Assembly: GCA_026707335.1 (NCBI GenBank)
Contig: JAPOXB010000228.1
Location: forward strand, 1 to 21,984
Length of the DNA: 21,984 nucleotides
Source: Chloroflexota bacterium
GTDB lineage: Bacteria > Chloroflexota > Dehalococcoidia > Bin125
Direction of reading: 5' to 3'
Position numbers and translations under genes: made by a program. Numbering within the stretch: position 1 is the first letter of the stretch; each line of letters starts with the position of its first letter. The notes beneath the pieces are model-generated. The model was not told the DNA's origin, ran no database searches, and worked only from the letters and a program-made list of their open reading frames with translations. Positions 14,201 to 19,851 of this stretch are shown here, piece after piece.

Positions 14201-14515
14201 ATGATCCGCGGCCTGGGGCTCGAGGCGCGGCGCGTCCCCAAGCGGCTGGCGGAGTCGCACCCCAACGTGGTGGACGTGATCGAGGCCGGTGAGGTGGACT
14301 TCGTGCTCAACACGTCGGAGGGGGGCCGCACGACGCTGCGCGACGGCTTCCACATCCGGCGGGCCGCGGCCGAGAAGCGCCTGCCCTGCTTCACGAGCAT
14401 CGACACGTCGCGCCACGCCGTCGCGGCGCTGCTGTCGGAGGGGGGATACGAAGTCGCACCGCTGTCGGAATACACGGGGGCGGAATACACCGGGTCGGAG
14501 TCCACGGGGGCGTGA
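11201..14515 (+). CDS. carB: Carbamoyl phosphate synthase large subunit
   Basis: A 1104-residue protein, slightly longer than typical CarB (about 1070). It joins bicarbonate, ammonia and ATP to carbamoyl phosphate. Two homologous ATP-grasp halves are visible: the first starts I-G-S-G-P-I-V-I-G-Q-A-A-E-F-D-Y and has R-P-A-Y-T-L-G-G-T-G-G-G near 170. The second starts V-G-S-G-P-I-R-I-G-Q-G-I-E-F-D-Y and has R-P-S-Y-V-L-G-G-R near 729. A methylglyoxal-synthase-like allosteric domain covers about 967-1085. The extra C-terminus is three repeats of a five-residue unit (EYTGA, EYTGS, ESTGA). Start is GTG 11201 with a GGGGGAGGGGG site upstream; no earlier in-frame start fits. Confidence 0.96.
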   Translation: MAESIPEKPRTVLIIGSGPIVIGQAAEFDYAGTQACKAMREEGVRSVLVNSNPATIMTDEDVADVTYIEPLTVEVLERIIARERPDGLLPTLGGQVGLNLAVALHEAGVLERHGVRLLGTPLTGIQKAEDRELFREMMRTIGEPIPPSVIVESVGEGKAALAEIGLPAVIRPAYTLGGTGGGFVTTEDDYWRTLESGMAASPVGQVLVERSLLGWKEVEYEVMRDGADTCITVCNMENLDPMGVHTGDSIVVAPSQTLSDKDYQRLRSASLKIIRALGIEGGCNVQLALAPRADVTPWDGPGESGALPYYVIEVNPRVSRSSALASKATGYPIARVAAKIAVGRRLEEIRNRVTGKTTAAFEPALDYAVVKIPRWPFDKFGAGDRSLGTQMKATGEVMAIDRSFEAALQKAVRSLEVGGRSLLWEDKSADDPGAAAVVPTDNRIWHLMSALRRDPDVAALARETGVDPWFLDKLLGLVEMEKRLLGEPLTPGLLHAAKRLGFADEQIANLAGSVTEKVRQQRLDWDIRPVYKMVDTCAAEFEAATPYFYSTYEEENEALPESGDRALVVGSGPIRIGQGIEFDYASVKAAQALRAAGYAAVMANSNPETVSTDFDTSDRLYFEPLDEESARDILENEIGAGGPDGTREAVPSILQFGGQTAINLAGPLTSSAQPILGSSAEAIDLAEDRKRFERFLSGLGIPQPPGTTVTNMADAIQAAETIGYPVLVRPSYVLGGRAMEIVQGAGELARYVGQAIEAGPGRPVLIDKYFAGVEVEVDAICDGETVLIPGIMEHIERAGVHSGDSMAVYPAPNLTPEETALLVDYTRQIGLGLDVRGLMNIQYVVMRGRGDDPGGVFVLEVNPRASRTVPFLSKVTTVPMVELAVNVMLGRSLCDQGYADGLWPSRDLVAIKAPVFSMSKLAGVDTYLGPEMKSTGEVMGVDRDFDGALTKALLASDLALPARGTALLSIADQDKAESIELIRQLGEAGYTLYATDGTAEMIRGLGLEARRVPKRLAESHPNVVDVIEAGEVDFVLNTSEGGRTTLRDGFHIRRAAAEKRLPCFTSIDTSRHAVAALLSEGGYEVAPLSEYTGAEYTGSESTGA
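14468..14512 (+). repeat. Three tandem 15-bp units at the 3' end of carB
   Basis: Three head-to-tail 15-base units at 14468-14482, 14483-14497 and 14498-14512 encode E-Y-T-G-A, E-Y-T-G-S and E-S-T-G-A, directly before the TGA. They keep the reading frame and lie beyond the conserved CarB domains, so the copy number may be free to vary. Confidence 0.85.
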
Positions 14516-14538
14516 CGGTGCAGACGTGACGGTGCAGC
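14511..14538 (+). repeat. 14-bp tandem duplication across the carB-pyrK junction
   Basis: CGTGACGGTGCAG occurs at 14511-14523 and again at 14525-14537. Each copy carries a GTGA. The first copy holds the carB stop (TGA 14513-14515); the second holds the pyrK start (GTG 14526). A 14-base insertion shifts the frame, so pyrK now starts 10 bases after the carB stop instead of overlapping it. Confidence 0.85.
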
Positions 14539-15302
14539 AGGCCGAGGCGGAGGTCCTGGAGACCGAGGAGATCTACCCGGGCACGTTCGTCACCTGGTAC
14601 GCGGGCGAGGCGGTCTGTAGAGGGGCGCAGCCGGGCCAGTTCGTGATGGTGCAGCCGGTCGAGGGGATGGACCCCTTCCTGCCGCGCGCATTCTCCTTCT
14701 ACCGCTTCCGCGAGCGGGGCGGCGAGCGGCAGTTCGCCCTGCTCTACACGGTCATCGGGGAGGCGACGACGCTGATGGCGTCGCAGCCGGTGGGGGCGGT
14801 GTCGCGCATGACCGGCCCGCTGGGGCGCGGCTTCGAGGTGCGCCGGGGCGCCCGCAACCTGCTGCTGGTGGGGGGCGGCGTGGGCGTCGCGCCGCTGGTC
14901 GCGCTGGCCGACGAGCAGCTGGGGCGGGGCCGCACGCTGGTCCTCTGCGTGGGCGCGCGGGCGGCGGAGGGGGTCTTTCCGGCCGAGCTGCTGCCGCCCG
15001 AAGTCGAGTACGCCGTCGCGACGGAGGACGGCGCGATGGGCCGCCGCGGCCTCGTCACCGACCTCTTCGCCGAATACCTGCCCTGGGCCGACCAGTCGCT
15101 CGCCTGCGGCCCGACGCCGATGTTCCGCAGCATGGCGTCGGTCGTGCGCGCCGACGGGATGGGTCGCTCGGTGCAGGTGCTGATGGAGACCGAGATGGCC
15201 TGCGGCACGGGCATTTGTTACGGCTGCGCCGTCTTCACCAAGCGCGGCGTCCGCCTCTGCTGCCGCGACGGCCCCCGCTTCGAGTTGCTGGACGTGTTCT
15301 AG
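14526..15302 (+). CDS. pyrK: Dihydroorotate dehydrogenase electron-transfer subunit
   Basis: A 258-residue ferredoxin-reductase-type protein that carries electrons between dihydroorotate dehydrogenase (PyrD, class 1B) and NAD. Seen: FAD-binding P-R-A-F-S-F-Y (residues 53-59), the NAD-binding glycine strand L-L-L-V-G-G-G-V-G-V-A-P-L (112-124), and the C-terminal 2Fe-2S ligands C226-G-T-G-I-C231-Y-G-C234 with a fourth at C245/C246. GTG 14526 is chosen; GTG 14532 is also possible. No pyrD follows, which is unusual because pyrK and pyrD are normally adjacent. The operon appears to end here. Confidence 0.93.
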   Translation: MTVQQAEAEVLETEEIYPGTFVTWYAGEAVCRGAQPGQFVMVQPVEGMDPFLPRAFSFYRFRERGGERQFALLYTVIGEATTLMASQPVGAVSRMTGPLGRGFEVRRGARNLLLVGGGVGVAPLVALADEQLGRGRTLVLCVGARAAEGVFPAELLPPEVEYAVATEDGAMGRRGLVTDLFAEYLPWADQSLACGPTPMFRSMASVVRADGMGRSVQVLMETEMACGTGICYGCAVFTKRGVRLCCRDGPRFELLDVF

Positions 15303-15331
15303 GACCTCCTCCTGTCACCGTCCGTCCGGGC

Positions 15332-15363
15332 ATGGAGAGGGGGACCTCATTCGCGCGCGCGAA
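15332..15363. repeat. Remnant of the GAGAGGGG repeat and a 14-bp palindrome after pyrK
   Basis: ATGGAGAGGGG at 15332-15342 is identical to 309-319 of the large repeat cluster. It is followed by a perfect palindrome, TTCGCGCGCGCGAA (15350-15363), then AAATAA. This could end the pyr transcript, but there is no clear T-run. Confidence 0.45.
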
Positions 15364-15454
15364 AATAAGCGTGAGCGCTATTTGCGTATCGCTTCGCAGT
15401 CGATAATAGTGGCAGAGATGGCCGCGGTGTAGGCTCGACGGGGGAGGGACCCTG

Positions 15455-15940
15455 ATGCCGATCGAGCTGAACCACACGATCGTGCCGTCGCGGGACAAGG
15501 TGGCGGCGGCGGAGTTCTTCGCGCGCCTCTTCGGGCTCGAATACCGGCGGCGGCCGGGGCACTTCGCGGCCGTGCGGGTGAACGCGACGCTGACGCTCGA
15601 CTTCGCCGACGAGGAGTCCTTCGAGTCGCACCACTACGCCTTCCACGTCGATGACGCGACCTTCGACGCCATCTTCGGGCGCGTGCGGGCGGAGTCGATC
15701 CCCTACGGCAGCGGGCCGCGGTCGGCGACGGACATGCGCACGAACAGCCGCAAGGGCGGCCGCGGCGTCTACTTCCGCGACCCCGACGGGCACCTGCTGG
15801 AGCTGATGACCAAGGTCTATCGGCCGTCGCGGGCAGGGTGGAAGATGCGCTCGATGGGGCGGTCGAAGAGCGCCGCGATGCGGAACGCGAGGGGTAGGGA
15901 AGGGTCGTACCTGCCGGTCTCGATGGCGTTGACGGTCTGA
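15455..15940 (+). CDS. VOC (glyoxalase/dioxygenase) family protein with read-through tail
   Basis: A 161-residue protein. Residues 1-120 form a typical vicinal-oxygen-chelate domain: L-N-H-T-I-V-P at the start with a metal-type His, H-H-Y-A-F-H-V in the middle and Y-F-R-D-P-D-G-H-L-L-E-L-M at 107-119 with the usual C-terminal Glu. The substrate is unknown. Normal members end a few residues later. Here the frame continues for about 40 residues that overlap, on the opposite strand, most of the HTH gene at 15817-16020. The tail is basic and featureless, so it is probably a read-through after loss of the original stop. ATG 15455; a TAGGCT box at 15430 may be the -10. Confidence 0.82.
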   Translation: MPIELNHTIVPSRDKVAAAEFFARLFGLEYRRRPGHFAAVRVNATLTLDFADEESFESHHYAFHVDDATFDAIFGRVRAESIPYGSGPRSATDMRTNSRKGGRGVYFRDPDGHLLELMTKVYRPSRAGWKMRSMGRSKSAAMRNARGREGSYLPVSMALTV

Positions 15941-16020
15941 CGGGAGACGCCGAGGGCGCCGGCGAGGTCCTTCTGGGACCAGTCGCGCTCGGCCCGCAGC
16001 AGCTTGAGCGTGTTGCGCAT
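15817..16020 (-). CDS. XRE-family helix-turn-helix regulator
   Basis: A 67-residue single HTH_3/Cro-type domain: helix L-R-A-E-R-D-W-S-Q-K-D-L-A (8-20), then V-S-R-Q-T-V-N-A-I-E (25-34), and the usual R-Y-D-P-S-L-P-L-A-F-R-I-A. It lies six bases after the membrane protein gene on the same strand. Such two-gene units, a small XRE regulator with a multi-span membrane protein, are common. The paired operators at 16499-16538 are the likely binding sites, which implies autoregulation. Its 3' half is overlapped by the VOC gene on the other strand. Confidence 0.88.
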   Translation of the reverse strand: MRNTLKLLRAERDWSQKDLAGALGVSRQTVNAIETGRYDPSLPLAFRIAALFDRPIERIFHPARDGR

Positions 16021-16026
16021 CGGGCG

Positions 16027-16461
16027 TCAGAGCCAGCGCCGCCGCGCGAGCCGCCCCCCGACGATCCAGCAGCTGCCCATGACGGCCCAGACGAACAGCC
16101 AGTTGATGTCGGGCAGGCCGGCGAGCTGGAGGAAGCCGAAGGTGAAGGTGAGCAGGGCCGTGGCGCCGAAGGCGAAGGCGATCGATTCGAGGGCGATGCG
16201 CTGCTCGAGTTCGTCGCTGCCGCGGAACTCGCGCAGCCAGTCGCGAAGGACGAACAGGGGTGGGATCATCGGCAGCACGGCGACGGCGTAGCGCCAATCG
16301 GCCCCCGGGTTGGCGTCGACCACCCAGCCGCAGACGCCCACGAGGGCTGCGTACCCGCCCCAGATCAGCAGCGCGCGCACGAGACAGCGCCGCGACGGCC
16401 GTCGCGCGGCGAGGCGGCGCATCAGACCGGGATGGGGGGTTGAGGGGGCGTCTGTGGGCAT
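16027..16461 (-). CDS. Four-helix membrane protein, partner of the XRE regulator
   Basis: A 144-residue protein with four predicted membrane helices: about 28-47, 55-71, 88-110 and 118-136. A conserved-looking cytoplasmic loop R-G-S-D-E-L-E-Q-R-I-A-L-E-S lies between helices 2 and 3. The D-E-L-E-Q-R-I motif is seen in membrane proteins encoded next to small XRE regulators in other bacteria. The function is not known; a signal-sensing role that changes regulator activity is a guess from gene pairing. ATG 16461 has a GGAG site seven bases upstream and the promoter at 16497-16525. Confidence 0.8.
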   Translation of the reverse strand: MPTDAPSTPHPGLMRRLAARRPSRRCLVRALLIWGGYAALVGVCGWVVDANPGADWRYAVAVLPMIPPLFVLRDWLREFRGSDELEQRIALESIAFAFGATALLTFTFGFLQLAGLPDINWLFVWAVMGSCWIVGGRLARRRWL

Positions 16462-16496
16462 GGCTCGCTCCGGGCGGGCGCGTCGTGGATGCCCGC

Positions 16497-16538
16497 AGTG
16501 TCAATCATGCTTGACTGAATGTCAAATGTAGTTGACAT
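16497..16538 (-). promoter_or_regulatory. Promoter with two TGTCAA-N6-TTGAC(A/T) operators
   Basis: Minus-strand -35 TTGACA (16520-16525), 17-base spacer, -10 GACACT (16497-16502). Operator 1: ATGTCAA-N6-TTGACAT at 16519-16538, perfect 7-bp arms, covering the -35. Operator 2: TGTCAA-N6-TTGACT at 16499-16516, covering the -10. Their centres are 21 bp apart, two helical turns, so two regulator dimers would sit on the same face of the DNA. Confidence 0.72.
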
Positions 16539-16595
16539 CGTGAGGCCGGATGGGCCCGCAGGGGTAGCCTGAGCGGGCGGAACGGAGGCACGGCG

Positions 16596-17030
16596 ATGAT
16601 CCGATTCGACGCGCAGATGCGGGCGGATATCAACGGGGCGCTGGACGACGGGTACCCCATCGTGGTGTGCGCAGTGACGCCGGAGGGGACCCCGGCGGTG
16701 AGCTTCCGGGGCACGGCGCAGACGTTCGGCGACGACGGGCTGGCGTTCTGGGTGCGCAACCAGGAGGCGTCGGAGACGGTGCGGGCGATCGCGGTCAATC
16801 CGGTCGTGGCCGCGGTGTACGCGAACATGCCGGCGCGCCGCCACTACACGATGACGGGCCGGGCGCGGGTCGAGCCGGACCCGGCGGTGCGGCTGCAGGT
16901 GTTCGACAACTCGCCCGCGTCGGAGCGGGCGCGAGACCCGGAGCGGACGGGCGTGGCAGTGGTCGTGGAGCTGGAGTCGGTGCGGGGTCGCGGGACGGAG
17001 GGCCCGGTCGCGATGTCGCGGGAGGCGTGA
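16596..17030 (+). CDS. Pyridoxamine 5'-phosphate oxidase-like flavin/F420-type split-barrel protein
   Basis: A 144-residue protein with the split-barrel pattern: an N-terminal helix, V-V-C-A-V-T-P-E-G-T-P-A-V-S (23-36), F-W-V-R-N-Q-E-A-S-E-T-V-R-A-I (51-65), then N-P-V-V-A-A-V-Y and a Y-T-M-T-G-R-A-R-V strand (84-92). Members bind FMN or F420; the substrate cannot be told. True PNPO is longer, so vitamin B6 oxidation is unlikely. ATG 16596 has GGAGG nearby. It is divergent from the XRE operon. Confidence 0.8.
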   Translation: MIRFDAQMRADINGALDDGYPIVVCAVTPEGTPAVSFRGTAQTFGDDGLAFWVRNQEASETVRAIAVNPVVAAVYANMPARRHYTMTGRARVEPDPAVRLQVFDNSPASERARDPERTGVAVVVELESVRGRGTEGPVAMSREA

Positions 17031-17073
17031 GGCATTGGCGTCAGCGTGCCGGGGCGAAGAGGCGTCGCTGTGC

Positions 17074-17736
17074 CTACCTGCGCCCGCTCGCGATGTGCTG
17101 GAGGACCAGGAGCGCGGCGCTGGCGTCGGCCGATGCGCGATGCAGCGAGTCGTCGAGTTCCAGGCCGCATTGCGCCAGTGCGTCGCCTAACTTGTGCCAC
17201 TTGTCACCCCGGAATCGGGCGTAGAGCCGCATGATGCAGTAGCGGTCCGGGGACTCCCCCCAGTGTCGCCACTCGTCCGGCCAGTGCAGACCGGCTGCCG
17301 AGATGGTTTGCGCCAAGAGACGGCGATCGAAGTCGAAGTTGTAGGCCAGGACGGTTCGCCCGTCGAACACCTCATGGAGGGCGGGCATCAGCTCCTGGAT
17401 CGTTGGGGCCTGCGCCAAGTCGGCATCGCTGATCCGGTGGACCTGTCTCGCACCCTGCGACACCGGGCAGGACGCGCGGACCAGAGAGTCGAGGAGCACC
17501 TCGCCGGTGGCGGAGACGCAACTGATCTCGACGATCTGGTCGCTCCCCGAGAGCCCCGTCGTTTCGGTGTCGAAGATGACGGGCGACGTGGCCAGCACGT
17601 CGCGGGCGAGATCGGAGGGGCGTCGCCGGCGATCGTCGAAGTGGGTTCGCCGGCCCGCCGACGCCTGCGACTGGGCGTGCGCACGTGGTCGGTTCGCTGA
17701 ACCGCTGAGGAGAACCCGCATCAATTTGCGCAGCAC
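17074..17736 (-). CDS. DEDDh 3'-5' exonuclease (DnaQ/epsilon-like)
   Basis: A 220-residue protein. After an arginine-rich start of about 48 residues comes the exonuclease fold: Exo I F-D56-T-E58-T-T-G, Exo II A-Y-N-F-D135-F-D, Exo III H199-R-A-S-A-D204 (H-x4-D). All metal ligands of the DEDDh class are present, so it should remove nucleotides from DNA or RNA 3' ends. It lacks polymerase or GIY-YIG parts, so it is a stand-alone nuclease rather than a proven epsilon subunit. GTG 17736 with GGAGG at 17747-17751 is the best start; ATG 17721 is also possible. Confidence 0.9.
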   Translation of the reverse strand: MLRKLMRVLLSGSANRPRAHAQSQASAGRRTHFDDRRRRPSDLARDVLATSPVIFDTETTGLSGSDQIVEISCVSATGEVLLDSLVRASCPVSQGARQVHRISDADLAQAPTIQELMPALHEVFDGRTVLAYNFDFDRRLLAQTISAAGLHWPDEWRHWGESPDRYCIMRLYARFRGDKWHKLGDALAQCGLELDDSLHRASADASAALLVLQHIASGRR

Positions 17737-17802
17737 AGTTCCCCCGCCTCCCTCTGAGGGGTCAAGGCTAGCAGTTCGGCCGTCGCGACCCGTCGGCTGC
17801 GC

Positions 17803-18192
17803 CTATCCGGCCGCCTCGACGTCCGTGCGAGCGAAGTCTCCGCCCTTGAAGAGGAGGGGTTCGTCGGCGGTCTCGGCCAAGGCGTAGGCGAAGCAGTCGC
17901 CGAAGTTGAGCCCGGCCGGATGGTTGCCCTTGCCGAAGCGTCGCCAGGCGCGGCGGGCGGCTTGGGCGTGCTCCTCGGTGACGGGGGCGATCTCGATGGC
18001 GGCGAGTTCAAGGAAGCGGTCGAGTTCGTCGGCGGCCTCCGGGCCGGCGCGGCTTTCGAGCACGATGGCGACCTCCAGGAAGCCCGCAGCGGACAGTCGG
18101 CAGCGCGGCGCCTCGGCGATGGCGCGGGCGTAGTGGTCGGCGTCCGGCTCGTCGAAGAGGACGGCCAGCACGGCGGACGCGTCGACGATCAC
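17803..18192 (-). CDS. vapC: VapC-type PIN-domain ribonuclease toxin
   Basis: A 129-residue PIN domain with its acidic residues in place: D4 (M-I-V-D-A-S), E40 (F-L-E-V), D99 (L-N-F-G-D-C-F) and D119 (K-G-G-D-F). VapC toxins cut RNA, often tRNA or rRNA, when free of antitoxin. The start is GTG 18192, overlapping the antitoxin stop (GTGA). It is located next to vapB behind an operator dyad. Confidence 0.92.
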   Translation of the reverse strand: MIVDASAVLAVLFDEPDADHYARAIAEAPRCRLSAAGFLEVAIVLESRAGPEAADELDRFLELAAIEIAPVTEEHAQAARRAWRRFGKGNHPAGLNFGDCFAYALAETADEPLLFKGGDFARTDVEAAG

Positions 18193-18446
18193 TTGGGTAC
18201 CCCGCGCTCGTCGTAGAGGAGGTCGCCGTGTTCGGCGGCGGTGGGGCCGTCGCGGAGAAGGCCCGCGCAGCGCTGCCCGATGGCGCGCAGCTCCGCCACG
18301 CGCACCTCGACGCCGCGGGCGCGGCGCTCGCGATCCAGCCGCTCCCGCAAGGCGACGGTCATCGCGCCGGTCATCGTCTCGCCGGTGAGGTCGGCCAACT
18401 CCGCGGCGAGGCGGCAGGTCTCCTCGTTTTTGATGTTGAGGCTCAT
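18189..18446 (-). CDS. vapB: VapB-type antitoxin
   Basis: An 85-residue protein. It begins M-S-L-N-I-K-N-E-E-T with the L-A-A-E-L-A-D-L-T-G-E-T helix, the ribbon-helix-helix DNA-binding pattern of the short VapB (PSK-type) group. The C-terminus (R-D-G-P-T-A-A-E-H-G-D-L-L-Y-D-E-R-G) is the toxin-binding tail. It should neutralise VapC and repress its own promoter. ATG 18446 has a GGAG site; the dyad at 18462-18488 is the probable operator. Confidence 0.9.
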   Translation of the reverse strand: MSLNIKNEETCRLAAELADLTGETMTGAMTVALRERLDRERRARGVEVRVAELRAIGQRCAGLLRDGPTAAEHGDLLYDERGVPK

Positions 18447-18461
18447 CGCGGCGATCTCCGG

Positions 18462-18488
18462 GGTAGAACGAAAGCAGTTTTGTCTACC
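18462..18488. promoter_or_regulatory. vapBC operator dyad
   Basis: GGTAGA (18462-18467) and TCTACC (18483-18488) are perfect inverted arms with a 15-base spacer, 16 bases before the vapB ATG. The site sits between vapB and the divergent DUF1640-like gene and is probably bound by VapB or the VapBC complex. Confidence 0.6.
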
Positions 18489-18537
18489 ATAGGGCGTCGG
18501 CGGCCGGTCGCCAATCGGCGGGCGGCCATCCCGACTC

Positions 18538-18546
18538 TGCTAGGAT
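18538..18546 (+). promoter_or_regulatory. Extended -10 (TGCTAGGAT), probable leaderless promoter
   Basis: The box ends six bases before the ATG at 18553, so transcription should begin at or next to the start codon. The ten bases CTGCTAGGAT are identical to those in front of both small RNA genes at 21710 and 21879. Confidence 0.6.
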
Positions 18547-18552
18547 CGTCGC

Positions 18553-18807
18553 ATGGTCGCATTCGACGTGGAGCGCATGGTGAGACGGATGGTGGATGCG
18601 GGAGCGCCACGTGAGTTGGCGGTCACCGTTGCGGACGAAGTCGAGGCCGCCGTCGGCGGGCTCGCGACACGGGAAGACGTGCAGTTGCTCCGGGCCGAAC
18701 TCCACGAAGCCCTCCATGCGCAGACGTGGCGACTAGTGACGTTCGGCGTCGCCCTCGCGGCCGTGGTCGTGGCAGCCATTGCGGGGATCGTGGCGGCGCT
18801 GGTGTAG
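18553..18807 (+). CDS. DUF1640-like coiled-coil protein with C-terminal membrane helix
   Basis: An 84-residue protein: N-terminal F-D-V-E-R-M-V-R-R-M, an amphipathic helix, L-A-T-R-E-D-V-Q-L-L-R-A-E-L (37-50), then a membrane helix at about 61-84. This order is that of the DUF1640/CCDC90-like group, commonly of unknown function in bacteria. There is no ribosome-binding site; the promoter position suggests a leaderless mRNA. It converges on the dehydratase cluster, with eight bases between stops. Confidence 0.72.
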   Translation: MVAFDVERMVRRMVDAGAPRELAVTVADEVEAAVGGLATREDVQLLRAELHEALHAQTWRLVTFGVALAAVVVAAIAGIVAALV

Positions 18808-18815
18808 GCCGCCCC

Positions 18816-19304
18816 CTACTGATCGACGGCGCGGGAGGTGGTGACGCCCACCATCGTGGCGGTGATGACGACGTCGCCGTCGGCGTCGAAGAACTCGCTG
18901 ATCTGCTCGCGGAAGCTGAGCGCGCCGCCGCGGCGGCCCTCCTTCGTCCACGTCTCGCCGGGGCGGCGGCGGACGGTCAGCGTCTCGCCGGCCAGGACGG
19001 GGCGGTGGTAGACGAAGCGCTGCTCGGCGTGGAGGCCGCGGGAGCTCTCGTCGGTCCCGGGGCCGGCCGGGGTCCCGGTCGGCTCGGCGCCGGAGCCGCG
19101 CCAGGGCCGGCCGGGGAGGGGGCGCGCGACGTCGGGATCGAAGTGGGCGGAGGCAATCGCGTAGGTGGGCGGCGCGATCACCCCGCCGGGCTCGGTCGCC
19201 TCGGCGTGGCCGGCGTCGCGATAGATCGGGTTCTCATCGCCGATCGCGGCGGCGAAGCGCATGATGTGCCCGGCCTCGATGGGGAAGGTGATCTCGTCGG
19301 CCAT
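18816..19304 (-). CDS. HadC-like hotdog dehydratase subunit (non-catalytic partner)
   Basis: A 162-residue MaoC/FAS1-type hotdog protein, close paralogue of the gene at 19845-20348: both start M-A-D-E-x-T-F-P-x-E-A-G-H-I-M and end T-T-S-R-A-V-D-Q. In the position where catalytic hydratases have the His of N-P-x-H it has Tyr28 (G-D-E-N-P-I-Y-R-D), so it is expected to be the structural partner of the HadB-like enzyme, as HadA and HadC are in mycobacteria. ATG 19304 with GGAG upstream. Last gene of the minus-strand unit. Confidence 0.8.
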   Translation of the reverse strand: MADEITFPIEAGHIMRFAAAIGDENPIYRDAGHAEATEPGGVIAPPTYAIASAHFDPDVARPLPGRPWRGSGAEPTGTPAGPGTDESSRGLHAEQRFVYHRPVLAGETLTVRRRPGETWTKEGRRGGALSFREQISEFFDADGDVVITATMVGVTTSRAVDQ

Positions 19305-19320
19305 GACGGGGCTCCGGCGG

Positions 19321-19743
19321 CTACGCGTCGATGCGGGCCGAGGCGTCGCCCTTGCAGACCTCCTGACCCTCCTGGTTCGTGGTCGAGACGGCGAGGTCGA
19401 CGAAGTGCTGGCCGTCCTCCTCGCGGATGGCCTCCACCGTGGCGGTGGCGGTGAGCGTCGCGCCGGGGAAGACCTGCCGCGTGAAGCGCACACCGAAGGC
19501 CGTGAGCCGGCCGTCGCCGACGTAGTTGGTCAGCATCTTGCCGGTCATGCCCATGCTGAGCATCCCGTGCGCGAAGACGCTGGGGTAACCGGCGATCTCC
19601 TTGGTGAAGGGCGTGTCGGTGTGGATGGGGTTGTAGTCGCCGGAGGCGCCGGCGTACTGCACGATCTGCGTGCGGGTGAGGTTCTCGACGACGACTTCGC
19701 TGTGCGTGTCGCCGACGCTGAGGCTGCTGGCGTTGAGGGGCAT
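19321..19743 (-). CDS. HadB-like MaoC dehydratase (catalytic subunit)
   Basis: A 140-residue MaoC dehydratase. The hydratase-2 active-site motif is complete: G35-D36-Y-N-P-I-H41-T-D, followed by F-A-H-G-M-L. In mycobacteria HadB forms dimers with HadA or HadC and dehydrates 3-hydroxyacyl-ACP in long-chain fatty acid synthesis; the order here, A-B-C, is the same. The actual acyl carrier or CoA substrate is not shown. ATG 19743 with AGGAGA upstream. Confidence 0.85.
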   Translation of the reverse strand: MPLNASSLSVGDTHSEVVVENLTRTQIVQYAGASGDYNPIHTDTPFTKEIAGYPSVFAHGMLSMGMTGKMLTNYVGDGRLTAFGVRFTRQVFPGATLTATATVEAIREEDGQHFVDLAVSTTNQEGQEVCKGDASARIDA

Positions 19744-19811
19744 CGGGGGTCTCCTGTTCGCTTGGCCGGGCGGGCCGTGCTTCGGCGGGGGCTACTGCTT
19801 GTTTCTTCAGA

Positions 19812-19851
19812 GCGACCCTACTGGGCTGGTTCTCTCAGGCGACCCTACTGG
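19812..19851 (-). repeat. 13-bp direct repeat copying the hadA-like stop region
   Basis: GCGACCCTACTGG occurs at 19812-19824 and 19839-19851. On the minus strand this repeats C-A-G-T-A-G-G-G, the last codon and stop of the HadA-like gene, 27 bases (nine codons) downstream and in frame. It looks like a short duplication at the 3' end of the gene. Confidence 0.7.

Noticed and set aside
10271..14416. Very long open frame (1381 codons) on the minus strand opposite carB and its neighbours
   Set aside because: It is antisense to carB, part of carA, the GNAT gene and the small membrane gene. Its product is an Arg/His/Ala-rich string with no domain, the usual shadow of GC-rich coding DNA.
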